Part shown: positions 24,652 through 32,937 of the stretch, in pieces
How positions within the stretch are numbered: position 1 is the stretch's first letter
Layout: each line of letters opens with the position of its first letter
Assembly (NCBI RefSeq): GCF_918698095.1
Contig: NZ_CAKKLY010000043.1
Coordinates: 1 to 41,787, forward strand
Length of the DNA stretch: 41,787 nt
Source: Arthrobacter sp. Bi83
GTDB taxonomy: Bacteria > Actinomycetota > Actinomycetes > Actinomycetales > Micrococcaceae
Direction: 5' to 3'
Notes under the pieces: generated by a model
The model's input: the letters and a program-made list of their open reading frames with translations, nothing else
What the model was told of the DNA's origin: nothing
The model's database searches: none
Program-made: the position numbers and the translations under genes

Positions 24652-26059
24652 GGCTCCCAAGTTCCTTTCTTTGAGTAAAGGCCACAATGGCTAGATATAT
24701 GACAAGAATGTACACCCAGCGGCGAGCCTCTGAGCCTATATCGAGGAGTAGATCTCCACCCTTAAACGTATTGAAAAGGAATGCACCCCATAATCCGAAT
24801 AATACAACTCCGAGAGGTTTTCGTAGCCTGGATAACCAATTTGTAACTAATCCCAACAGCGTCCCGACGATTAAGGCCAGGAACATTCCAATCGGCAGTG
24901 CGAACCCTAAGACCAAACTGGTTGGAAGCGATGGAGGGAGGCCGCTATTATTTGCCTGCGCCATTGATCCAATAGCCTGCACGACGAGTACATCGATACG
25001 CGCTTGTGAAATATCAGCCGCTCGCGCACCGGACCCAGGCAGAGCCGCTGACAAGACCGTAAGGCCCCGTTCAATCGATCCGAGAACGGGACGCAACTCG
25101 TCTACTGAGCCTTGAGATGCGACCGAAACATCAAATATTGAGTAACCGATGGTGTCCAGAATGCTGGCGTCGTGTGTGGTCTTTAGCGCTTCGGCCCTCC
25201 CTCCCAGAACCAGAGCGCTGGTTGCCAGTATGAGGAGGACGACGGCAACGGCTGACTTGAACGACGGTGTCCTGCCGCGCACCTTGAAGTAACTAAATGC
25301 CAAGGCGACCACACTTAGGACGAGAAGTAGGCGGCTGCCAAACATCGTCATCCCAAATCCCACGACTATCAGGGCCTGTCCCGCGGCAAACACGCGAAGT
25401 CTTTTACTCCGATTGTTCCCCAGAGCCACGAGAAACAGAGTAACGATCGAAGGAAGCGCGAAGGTGGCCCAGAGCGACATTCCAAGAGTCCCCGACGTTT
25501 CGATGCTGACATTTCTGTCATGAAGGCTCAGCCGAGCAGCGGCCGCTGCTATTCCGCCCAGCGACCTGGCCACGTCAAGGCAGCCGTACACAGCGAGAGC
25601 CCATAGCACCTGAGAGAGCATCAAGATTGGTGTGGAGACATTCGGCATCGGTTCTTGTTCGATATGTTGTCGGCCACGGCCTAGACGGTCACCGAGTATC
25701 AGCATGCACGTAACTATCGAACAGGAAATTAGTGTGTCCCGCACTAGTGCTGAATCAACGGGCCCCGCAATGGCGAAGCCGATGCTACGTCCGTTTATCC
25801 AATACTGGACGAGTCCCGCTGTGAAGAATAGGAAAAAACAAACAGCGGCCAACATTCCGAATGTCGGTGTCCAGCGAAAAGATGCAATCCTGCCAGAAAC
25901 TGCGAATAATGCGACTAGCGGTACAACGCATGCGAGAAGTGATAGCGCATCATTGAAGTAATCATGAGCCTGAAGCCATACGATTAGCGCTGCTGCACCG
26001 ACGGCACCCAATACGGCAATGAACCACAAAGCGGCCACTCCGGCCTTTGGAAATTTCAC
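24581..26059 (-). CDS. Wzy-like polysaccharide polymerase (O-antigen ligase/polymerase type membrane protein)
   Basis: This 492-residue polytopic membrane protein with about 11-12 hydrophobic segments has no enzymatic motif but the overall pattern of Wzy polymerases. A larger periplasmic loop at about 300-390 (DELRPVLGSIERG and later QAIGSMAQANNSGLPPS) is followed by helices with FGLWGAFLFNTFKGG. Given a flippase, a chain-length kinase and an initiating transferase in the same operon and no other candidate, it is the expected polymerase joining lipid-linked units outside the membrane. The start is GTG 26059 with a weak ribosome site. The 3' end overlaps the next GT4 gene. Confidence 0.78.
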   Translation of the reverse strand: MKFPKAGVAALWFIAVLGAVGAAALIVWLQAHDYFNDALSLLACVVPLVALFAVSGRIASFRWTPTFGMLAAVCFFLFFTAGLVQYWINGRSIGFAIAGPVDSALVRDTLISCSIVTCMLILGDRLGRGRQHIEQEPMPNVSTPILMLSQVLWALAVYGCLDVARSLGGIAAAAARLSLHDRNVSIETSGTLGMSLWATFALPSIVTLFLVALGNNRSKRLRVFAAGQALIVVGFGMTMFGSRLLLVLSVVALAFSYFKVRGRTPSFKSAVAVVLLILATSALVLGGRAEALKTTHDASILDTIGYSIFDVSVASQGSVDELRPVLGSIERGLTVLSAALPGSGARAADISQARIDVLVVQAIGSMAQANNSGLPPSLPTSLVLGFALPIGMFLALIVGTLLGLVTNWLSRLRKPLGVVLFGLWGAFLFNTFKGGDLLLDIGSEARRWVYILVIYLAIVAFTQRKELGSLETQKYRVHHSRISGSYPDVRGK

Positions 26060-26116
26060 GTGGTCAACTGAATGAGATCGGCTACGAAACCACGGTGATC
26101 GGTAGGGAACGTCATT

Positions 26117-26602
26117 CTACTTCCCGAGCTCCCTAGCGGGGACGCCTGCCACAACTGAGTGTGGCGGGACGTCGCGGAGAACCACCGAGCCGGCGCCTAC
26201 CTGAGATTCTTCACCGATTCTGATGTGGCCTAATAGGACGCTTTGTGGTCCCACGCTCACCCTGTCTTCGAGAACCGGGCAATCGGAACTAGTTCTTCTA
26301 CTCCCGATTGTGACGTTGTGCCTAAGTTCAACATCGCTTCCTATCTTGCTCGATCCGTTTACAATCAGTCCAAATCCATGATGAATTCTGAGCCTGGGAC
26401 CAATTGCAGTGTTGGTTGGGATGTCAATGGAGAGGAAATTTAGAGCAACGGCCCTATATACGGCGCTAACTGCACGGCGGATGATCGTTGGATGCCGGCT
26501 CGCGGAGTATTGAGCAATCCTAAATAGCACCAACATCAGTTGGATTCGCCTACGGCCGTGGTTTACTTTCCAATCGCACAAAATATGCTGCGGTGAAGTC
26601 AC
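26117..26602 (-). CDS. WcaB-like polysaccharide O-acetyltransferase (left-handed beta-helix)
   Basis: This 161-residue hexapeptide-repeat acyltransferase is close in layout to colanic-acid WcaB and serine acetyltransferases. An N-terminal helical part (FRIAQYSASRHP) is followed by turns such as IGPRLRIHHGFGLIVNG, IGSDVELRHNVTIGS and VGAGSVVLRDVPPHSVVAGVPA. The conserved His in RIHHG and RHNVTIG is present. It probably transfers acetyl from acetyl-CoA to a sugar of the repeat unit. GTG 26602 overlaps the flippase stop (GTGA). Serine acetyltransferase for cysteine synthesis is less likely because of the short N terminus and the location. Confidence 0.85.
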   Translation of the reverse strand: MTSPQHILCDWKVNHGRRRIQLMLVLFRIAQYSASRHPTIIRRAVSAVYRAVALNFLSIDIPTNTAIGPRLRIHHGFGLIVNGSSKIGSDVELRHNVTIGSRRTSSDCPVLEDRVSVGPQSVLLGHIRIGEESQVGAGSVVLRDVPPHSVVAGVPARELGK

Positions 26603-27993
26603 GTCTTGTCCACCTCTCTCTTCACATTGGACTGACTAGCAACTCGTCTAGAGCGCTTAGTGATCAGGCCGATGGCATGCCAAAAAATATCCATGAAAGT
26701 AGCCGGGATTGCTCGGAGGATCATTACCACCAGCGTCCAGACGCCGACACGCAAAACTGTTTTCAGGGATGAAAACATGAACATTTGCACAATCAGATAG
26801 GCCACGATGCTGGTCACTGCCGCTCCTGCCGTCCCGAGTGGCGGAAGGAGGAGGAACCACAGGAGAATACTTGCTACCAGGCCCAGCGATGAACTCCAAC
26901 TGCTGCGCCCCGGCCGATTCATTCCCAGCAGGGCGCCATGTGCGCATGAGTTTAGTGCGTCGAATAGCGCGGCTGCACAGAGAATCTGAATAAGAAAAAT
27001 GGATGAGCTAAATTCCTGGCCATATATTATCGGAGCAATCCAAGGTGCGGACGCCGCTAACATCGTCGCGGGTATTCCAATAACGATGAGCGTAGCTGCG
27101 TATGCACGGGCAATAGCGGAGGCCCGTTCAGTCTCGTGGACGGATTGAATCAGAGGCTGGACAGTATTTATTACTGGACCGCTTAGCAGCGCCAAGGATG
27201 TCGTCAGCGACACAGCAACCGCGTAGAGCCCCAAATCTCTGGTGGAAAGAAAAATGGCAATGACGATTTGGTCGAGATAGGCATTCAGATCGCGTATCGC
27301 TAGTCCAGGAAACACTCGAACTGAAAAGGAGGTTATGGCTCGTGTGTCTGTGCTGTCTCTCCTGCCGTGGAGAAGCCCACGAAGGCCCATGGAAGCTAAC
27401 CCAGCTGTTGCAGATATGATTTGGGATGCGACCATTGAAAACGCGGCAGTTGTCACGGACAGTTGGTCCGTGAACACGAGAACGAGGCAAAACACTAGCC
27501 ACGATAGAGCCTGAGTGAGCTTCACTGTGGCGATGCCCGATGCTTCGAGCTTTCCGCGGAAAAAGTTGATGACGTTTGCACTGAAAAGGTTGAAAAGCGG
27601 GAACAAGCCGAAGGCTAACCATGCCGATGAGCCTCCGGGGTGGAATCCTAGTTCATGCAGAACGACTGCGATCATTGCCATCACAAGCCCCCCGGCAAGC
27701 GAGACGAAGATGAGCAGCCGCACTATCGATCGGTCTTCTCGTCGCCCCGACGATCGGTTTGCGGCCCACGCAATTGCGTGTGGATACCCGAAACAAATGA
27801 CACTAACTGCAATGAGTGAAATACGGTTCAGCAACTGATACTCGCCGTATTCACTCGGCCCCAAACTGCGCGCTAGCAGAATCGTGACCGGTAGGTTGAT
27901 GACGGCGGCTACTATTTGCGTAAGAAAGAGTGCGCTTGCCGCCTTGATTCGACTTGGCTTTTGCCCGGCCTTAGATCTTGTTGTCGTATCCAC
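26599..27993 (-). CDS. Wzx-like polysaccharide flippase
   Basis: This MATE/MurJ-superfamily membrane protein has about 12-14 hydrophobic helices over some 464 residues. The first helix (AASALFLTQIVAAVINLPVT) is followed by the signature RSLGPSEYGEYQLLNR of the polysaccharide biosynthesis protein family. It flips undecaprenyl-linked repeat units to the outer face. The frame is open to 28197, but the first 68 codons read as non-protein sequence. GTG 27993, with AGG nine bases upstream, is the sensible start. A 133-bp gap separates it from the upstream kinase gene. The stop overlaps the acetyltransferase start. Confidence 0.88.
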   Translation of the reverse strand: MDTTTRSKAGQKPSRIKAASALFLTQIVAAVINLPVTILLARSLGPSEYGEYQLLNRISLIAVSVICFGYPHAIAWAANRSSGRREDRSIVRLLIFVSLAGGLVMAMIAVVLHELGFHPGGSSAWLAFGLFPLFNLFSANVINFFRGKLEASGIATVKLTQALSWLVFCLVLVFTDQLSVTTAAFSMVASQIISATAGLASMGLRGLLHGRRDSTDTRAITSFSVRVFPGLAIRDLNAYLDQIVIAIFLSTRDLGLYAVAVSLTTSLALLSGPVINTVQPLIQSVHETERASAIARAYAATLIVIGIPATMLAASAPWIAPIIYGQEFSSSIFLIQILCAAALFDALNSCAHGALLGMNRPGRSSWSSSLGLVASILLWFLLLPPLGTAGAAVTSIVAYLIVQMFMFSSLKTVLRVGVWTLVVMILRAIPATFMDIFWHAIGLITKRSRRVASQSNVKREVDKT

Positions 27994-28126
27994 CTGTGGC
28001 GACCTATCCCTCTGCCTAATCCTGAAATTGTTCTTCGACTGGCGGACACCCCGGGGCGCCAGAACGAGTTCTAAGCCGCTGTGAATCGCGCCAGGGGGAC
28101 GTTGGTCAAACGGATGACCGAGCTGA

Positions 28127-29647
28127 CTATTTGCGGCCTGTTCTCGACGTCGGAAATAAGCTGGAGCGTCGGGCATCCAAGTCATCGTTAGGTGCATCGA
28201 AGGAGTCTGAACTGGCGTCGATCTCCGACGCGGAGAGGGCAGTTGCAGCCGATTGTTTATGGCCGCGGATGCCGCTATTTCCCTTAAGATCTGGGATCTG
28301 ATCGTGACTGTAGTAGTTGTAGGAGTACGCGTCGGGGCCTCTTACAGGCAATTGATTCAGAACGATTCCGAGAACCTTGGAGCCGACCATTTGGAGAGCG
28401 TTTAGGGACTTCTGGAGGTCTTGGTGTCTGAGCTTTTGTGATCCGACAATTACCACCACGCCGCCGACGTGCTGAGAGAGAACTGCTGCGTCCGTTACGG
28501 GGAGAAGCGGCGGCGCATCGATAATCACCGTATCGAATGCCTGCTCCAGCCGGCTTATCAGCTGCTTCATCTCTTGGGAGCCCAATAGTTCGCTGGGATT
28601 TGGAGGGATTTGGCCGGATGTGAGGACGTAAAGGTTATCGCTGCCCCATGGTTGCAATAGGTCGTTCACGTCTGCGGCCCCAACGAGAGCCGTTGTTAGG
28701 CCGGCGTTGCGTTCAAGCCCTAGGTACTCGCTTACCATCGGACGTCGAAGGTCTGCGTCAACTAAACATACAGTTTGCCCAGCCTGGGCAAGGGCGATCG
28801 CAAGATTGGTGGCCGTGGTGCTTTTTCCCTCCCCGGGGAGGGAAGACGTGAGGAGTACAGTGTTTGCATTGCCGGATACGTTGGCAAACTGAAGGTTCGT
28901 CCTTAGCTGCCGAAACGACTCTGCGCGTGGGCTTTGCGGTGCCGTCTGTGTCAGCAGAGGCTTTCGTGTGGCATCAGAGTCGAATGCTATCCCACCAAGT
29001 AGTGGAGCGTCCGTAATATGCCGCAGGTCGGCTTCGCCTCGAATTCTGTTGTCCAGAGTTGTCCGAAGGATAGCGGTACCCAAGCCAATAGCCACGCCCA
29101 AGAGGAGGCCAAGGGCGAGGTTGAGCTTCGTGTTGGGGCTAGATGGGGCATCGGCTGCACGTGCCGGCTTAATGATCGACAAGCTGACGGGAGAAGTTCC
29201 GCCGGCTTTCGGTTTTTCCAGAGAGTCGACTGCCTTGACGAGACTGTCTGCAACCGCTTGAGCTATGGCAGCCGCTTGGACTGGCGACGAGTCTGAGGCC
29301 TTGATATTTATCAGGACAGTATTGAGATCTGTTGTGGCAGTTACTCTGTCTGCTAGTTGCTCCGCTGTTACGTCGAGCCCTAAAGAGTCGATGACAGGTT
29401 GGAGGACTATTGGCGACTCGACAGTGCCTACGTACGACTGCACCCTGGCCTGGCTGAATGTGTTGCCCTGCTGTAGCTCCTGCACTGAACCAGAGCTCTG
29501 GATAGCGACGAAAAGCTGTGTTTGGGACTCGTATGTCGGTTTTGCGAGAACAGAAGCAACGCCGCCTACGAGAAGCCCGGCCAGCGATGCAGCAAGTATC
29601 ATGATCCAGTTACGGCGTAGGATGCGTAAGTAATCGCGTAGTTCCAA
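28127..29647 (-). CDS. Wzz domain / tyrosine autokinase controlling polysaccharide chain length
   Basis: This protein of about 506 residues fuses a Wzz (chain-length) module with a BY-kinase. Transmembrane helix 1 is at 14-34, the extracytoplasmic Wzz domain at 35-174 and helix 2 at 175-194. The cytosolic kinase has Walker A SSLPGEGKSTT (Lys 275), Walker A' LVDADLRRP and Walker B VIIDAPPLLPVTDA. A tyrosine cluster (YSYNYYSHD, about 441-449) is the likely autophosphorylation site, followed by an acidic Ser/Asp-rich tail. TTG 29647, behind AGGGGG, fits; the frame opens at 29692 without a better start. It leads the minus-strand operon. Confidence 0.92.
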   Translation of the reverse strand: MELRDYLRILRRNWIMILAASLAGLLVGGVASVLAKPTYESQTQLFVAIQSSGSVQELQQGNTFSQARVQSYVGTVESPIVLQPVIDSLGLDVTAEQLADRVTATTDLNTVLINIKASDSSPVQAAAIAQAVADSLVKAVDSLEKPKAGGTSPVSLSIIKPARAADAPSSPNTKLNLALGLLLGVAIGLGTAILRTTLDNRIRGEADLRHITDAPLLGGIAFDSDATRKPLLTQTAPQSPRAESFRQLRTNLQFANVSGNANTVLLTSSLPGEGKSTTATNLAIALAQAGQTVCLVDADLRRPMVSEYLGLERNAGLTTALVGAADVNDLLQPWGSDNLYVLTSGQIPPNPSELLGSQEMKQLISRLEQAFDTVIIDAPPLLPVTDAAVLSQHVGGVVVIVGSQKLRHQDLQKSLNALQMVGSKVLGIVLNQLPVRGPDAYSYNYYSHDQIPDLKGNSGIRGHKQSAATALSASEIDASSDSFDAPNDDLDARRSSLFPTSRTGRK

Positions 29648-29946
29648 AACCGGAGTCCCCCTGATTCGGTGCTGGAGACCGCCTGATGGCACGCCCCCAG
29701 AACGGCAATATTCGTGCGGTCCCGCTAATTGTACAGTTGGAATTGAGCACCTGCATTGTGGTTACGCGGGCGGGGCCGCGCTAGTCGATCACCGACGTCA
29801 CGGTTGCACATGAAGCCCGATGGTGCCGTTGGTGTGTGTGTCCAAGTGGGGCGGGTATCCGCAGGTTCAACTCGGGACGCGTGGCACCGCGTTACTCGGG
29901 TGGGCAGAGGGTGATCTTTTCGCGCCGGGTCGCGAGAATTGCGTCC
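29648..29946 (-). promoter_or_regulatory. Upstream region of the polysaccharide operon
   Basis: This gap of about 300 bp lies between the kinase start and the end of the Lrp-type gene and contains no convincing gene. On the minus strand a TACAAT hexamer (29733-29728, five of six -10 matches) about 80 bases ahead of the kinase start is the best promoter candidate. No good -35 is seen. The Lrp-type gene ends into this region without an obvious terminator. Confidence 0.35.
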
Positions 29947-30411
29947 CTACCGGGTATCGACGTCCTCAAATACCAGAAACGTTTGCGTATCCAGCACGCC
30001 CGGCATCGACTGCAGCTGGTCGAAGATCACCCTCCGCAGGTCCACATTGTCCACCGCCCGGACCAGCAGGATGACGTCGAAGTCCCCGCCCACCAGGGCG
30101 ATGTGGTGCACCTCGGGGATCGCCCGCAGCAGTTCCCGCAGCTCGCGCCAGGAATGTTGCCGGACCTTCAGCGTCACGTAGGCGGATGATTTCAGCCCCG
30201 CCTTAATTGGGTCTACCAACGCCGTGAACTTGGTCAGCACGCCCTCACCGGTCAGCCGAGCAATCCGCGTGTAGGCATGCGCCCGCGAGATGTGGACGTT
30301 CTCGGCCACCTGCGTTACGGACATCCGCCCGTCCCGCGTCAGCTCCGCGATGATGTTGCGGTCCACGTCGTCCAGAGGCACGGCCGCCTGCTCCGTGTCG
30401 GCTCCTGCCAT
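29947..30411 (-). CDS. Lrp/AsnC family regulator (BkdR-like)
   Basis: This 154-residue regulator has an N-terminal winged helix-turn-helix (LDDVDRNIIAELTRDGRMS, then VTQVAENVHISRAHAYTRI) and a C-terminal RAM effector domain with ALVGGDFDVILLV. These proteins sense amino acids or oxoacids and work as octamers. ATG 30411 is used, with AGGGG ten bases upstream; the frame opens slightly earlier. It diverges from the E1alpha gene, 159 bp away. That is the arrangement of bkdR with the branched-chain 2-oxoacid dehydrogenase operon, so it most likely controls that operon and itself. Confidence 0.9.
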   Translation of the reverse strand: MAGADTEQAAVPLDDVDRNIIAELTRDGRMSVTQVAENVHISRAHAYTRIARLTGEGVLTKFTALVDPIKAGLKSSAYVTLKVRQHSWRELRELLRAIPEVHHIALVGGDFDVILLVRAVDNVDLRRVIFDQLQSMPGVLDTQTFLVFEDVDTR

Positions 30412-30570
30412 TTGTCTACAACCCCTGTCGGTAATCCAGCCCACAGTTACGATTTGTCTTTCAGAATAGGGGAACTGTCTTTACTTCTCCACGATTGGCG
30501 GCGGGGCTGGATACGAAACATCGTCTAGGACCATACTGAAAGCGAATAGTGGCTACAGAAGGACGGACCA
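30412..30570. promoter_or_regulatory. Divergent control region between Lrp-type regulator and dehydrogenase operon
   Basis: This 159-bp region must hold promoters for both directions and the regulator's sites. I see AAGGA eight bases ahead of the E1alpha ATG. It is richer in A+T than the genes around it (for example 30448-30490). I cannot place -35/-10 boxes or an Lrp site with confidence. Confidence 0.4.
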
Positions 30571-31833
30571 ATGACGATCTCCGCGGACCACACTGCGCCC
30601 GGTCAGACGGCGCAGGGCCGGCAGTCGCAGGACCACATCGAGGACTCCCGCAGCGGCGGCCCCGTAGCCGAGGCGGTGCGCAAATTCGGCATCACGGCTG
30701 AGGACTACATGCTGCCGGCCCGCCATCAGATCCAGATGGTGGACCAGGACGGCCACCTCAAGCCGCACTCCGAGCAGGGCGCCGAACCCGGACACGAGTA
30801 TCCGCTGCCCGGCGACGCCGAACTGCTCGCCGCTTACGAGCAGTTGGTCGTCGGCCGCCGCGTCAACGACCAGAACTCCGCCTTGGTCCGCCAGGGCCGC
30901 ATGGCCGTCTACCCCTCCAGCCACGGCCAGGAGGCCTGCCAGGTCGCGGCTGCCCTCTGCCTGTCGGAGGGCGACTGGATGTTCCCCACCTACCGGGACT
31001 CCGTGGCCGTCATGACCCGCGGCGTGGATCCGGTGCAGACCATGACACTCTTCCGCGGCGACTGGCACAGCGGCTATGATCCCGCCAAGCACAAGGTCGG
31101 CATCCAGTGCACCCCGCTCACCACCCAACTGCTCCACGCCGTCGGCGTCGCCCATGCTGCCAAGCTGCGCGGCGAGGAGACCGTGGTCCTGGCTATGTGC
31201 GGCGACGGCGCCACCAGCGAAGGCGACTTCCACGAGGCCCTGAACTTCGCCGCTGTCTTCCATCTGCCCGTCGTCTTCTTCGTGCAGAACAACCAGTACG
31301 CCATCTCGGTGCCGCTGGCCCACCAGTCCGTGGCGCCGTCCCTCGCCCACAAGGCCGTGGGCTATGGCATGGCCGGCGAACGCGTGGACGGCAACGATGT
31401 CGTCGCGCTTCTCGCCGTGCTGGACCGCGCCGTCAAGCTCGCCCGCGAAGGCTCCGGACCCCTCATGGTGGAGGCACACACCTACCGCATGCAGGCCCAC
31501 ACCAACGCTGACGACGCCACCCGTTACCGCCAAGACAGCGAAGTGGCCCAGTGGGTGGCCCGGGATCCTCTGACGAGAATGCGGACCTACCTCACGGACG
31601 AGGGGCTGCTGGACGACGACGGCGAGTCCCGGATCGCGGAGAAGGCGGAGGCCGTTGCCACGCAGCTGCGCAACGGCCTCAGCGAGGACGTCCCGGTGGA
31701 CCCGCAGGACCTCTTCAAATACGTCTTCTCGACGCCGACCCCGCAGCTCAAGGAACAGTCAGCACTGCTGGCCGACGAACTCGCCCGCGACGCCAGCGCC
31801 GGCGCTTCAACCAACCCGGAGTCCGCAAAATGA
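30571..31833 (+). CDS. Branched-chain 2-oxoacid dehydrogenase E1 component, alpha subunit
   Basis: This 420-residue thiamine-diphosphate enzyme subunit, with E1beta, decarboxylates the 2-oxoacids of Val, Leu and Ile (or pyruvate) and passes the acyl group to the E2 lipoyl arm. The ThDP motif runs from GDG (211) to NN (240-241): GDGATSEGDFHEALNFAAVF and so on. GRMAVYPSSHGQEA (109-122) and the phosphorylation-loop-like segment YRMQAHTNADD are also typical. BCKDH is favoured over pyruvate dehydrogenase by the divergent Lrp-type regulator and the alpha/beta/E2 order, but pyruvate cannot be excluded. The stop overlaps the E1beta start (ATGA). Confidence 0.88.
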   Translation: MTISADHTAPGQTAQGRQSQDHIEDSRSGGPVAEAVRKFGITAEDYMLPARHQIQMVDQDGHLKPHSEQGAEPGHEYPLPGDAELLAAYEQLVVGRRVNDQNSALVRQGRMAVYPSSHGQEACQVAAALCLSEGDWMFPTYRDSVAVMTRGVDPVQTMTLFRGDWHSGYDPAKHKVGIQCTPLTTQLLHAVGVAHAAKLRGEETVVLAMCGDGATSEGDFHEALNFAAVFHLPVVFFVQNNQYAISVPLAHQSVAPSLAHKAVGYGMAGERVDGNDVVALLAVLDRAVKLAREGSGPLMVEAHTYRMQAHTNADDATRYRQDSEVAQWVARDPLTRMRTYLTDEGLLDDDGESRIAEKAEAVATQLRNGLSEDVPVDPQDLFKYVFSTPTPQLKEQSALLADELARDASAGASTNPESAK

Positions 31834-32933
31834 GCACCGCCACGTCAGCAGTCAACGGCAACGTCAGCTCCGCCACCGCCCGGGCAGCCGCCACAGCCGC
31901 GGCCACCGCCGAAGCGACCGGGCCGCAGCCCGTCACCATGGCCAAGGCCCTGAACACCGCCATGGCCGATGCCATGCACGCCGACAAGTCCGTACTGGTC
32001 TTCGGCGAGGACGTCGGCATGCTGGGCGGCGTCTTCCGCATCACCGACGGCCTCACCAAGATGTTCGGCGAGCAGCGCTGCTTCGACACCCCGCTGGCCG
32101 AGTCCGGCATCGTGGGCATGGCGGTGGGCATGGCCATGAACAGCATGCGCCCGGTCATCGAGATGCAGTTCGACGCCTTCGCCTACCCGGCCTTCGAGCA
32201 GATCGTCAGCCACGTGGCCAAGATGCATAACCGCACCAAGGGCGCCCTCAAGCTGCCCATGGTCATCCGCGTACCGTACGCCGGCGGCATCGGGGGAGTG
32301 GAACACCACTGCGACTCCTCCGAGTCCTACTACGCCCACACCGCGGGCCTCAAGGTCTTCGCCCCGGCCACCGTAGCCGACGCGTACCGCATGCTGCGCG
32401 AAGCCATCGACTCGGATGACCCTGTCATGTTCATGGAGCCCAAGAAGCTCTACTGGTCCAAGGACATGGTGGATCTGGAAGCCCTCCGCGACCAGCACGC
32501 CTCGAACACTGCGGCCGGAACGTCCACCGAAGGCCGTGCCGCCGTCGCCCGCCCGGGGACTGACGCCACGCTGATCGCCTACGGTCCGTCCGTGCCGACC
32601 GCGTTGGCCGCGGCTGCCGCGGCGGCCGAGGAGGGCCGCTCGCTGGAAGTTATCGACGTCCGCTCGATTGTGCCGTTCGACGACGAAACGATCTGCGCGT
32701 CCGTCCGCAAGACCGGCCGCGCCGTGGTGATCGCCGAGGCCCACGGGTTCGCGTCCGTGTCCTCCGAGATCGTGGCACGCGTCCAGGAGCGCTGCTTCCA
32801 CCATCTGGCCGCGCCGATCCGCCGCGTCACCGGCTTCGACGTGCCTTACCCTGCCCCCAAACTCGAGCACTACTACCTGCCCGGCGTGGACCGTATCCTC
32901 GACGCCGTAGACGACCTCCAGTGGGAAGACTGA
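31830..32933 (+). CDS. Branched-chain 2-oxoacid dehydrogenase E1 component, beta subunit
   Basis: This 367-residue transketolase-like subunit partners E1alpha. After an Ala/Thr-rich N-terminal extension (about 35 residues, AAATAAATAEATG) the family starts with TMAKALNTAMADAMHADKSV. It has FGEDVGMLGGVFR, FDTPLAESGIVG (catalytic Glu) and PYAGGIGGVEHHCDSSE. The C-terminal half has VIDVRSIVPFDDETI and AHGFASVSSEI. ATG 31830 overlaps the alpha stop, and the E2 gene begins four bases after its stop. Confidence 0.93.
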   Translation: MSTATSAVNGNVSSATARAAATAAATAEATGPQPVTMAKALNTAMADAMHADKSVLVFGEDVGMLGGVFRITDGLTKMFGEQRCFDTPLAESGIVGMAVGMAMNSMRPVIEMQFDAFAYPAFEQIVSHVAKMHNRTKGALKLPMVIRVPYAGGIGGVEHHCDSSESYYAHTAGLKVFAPATVADAYRMLREAIDSDDPVMFMEPKKLYWSKDMVDLEALRDQHASNTAAGTSTEGRAAVARPGTDATLIAYGPSVPTALAAAAAAAEEGRSLEVIDVRSIVPFDDETICASVRKTGRAVVIAEAHGFASVSSEIVARVQERCFHHLAAPIRRVTGFDVPYPAPKLEHYYLPGVDRILDAVDDLQWED

Positions 32934-32937
32934 TCAG

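Noticed and set aside
29820..30189. Small plus-strand open frames in the gap before and under the Lrp-type gene
   Set aside because: They run into the antisense of a clear winged-helix regulator and lack ribosome sites and family features.
31551..31829. Upstream extension of the E1beta frame by 93 codons
   Set aside because: It overlaps E1alpha in another frame with an Arg/Gly-rich translation; the ATGA overlap at 31830 and family alignment fix the real start.
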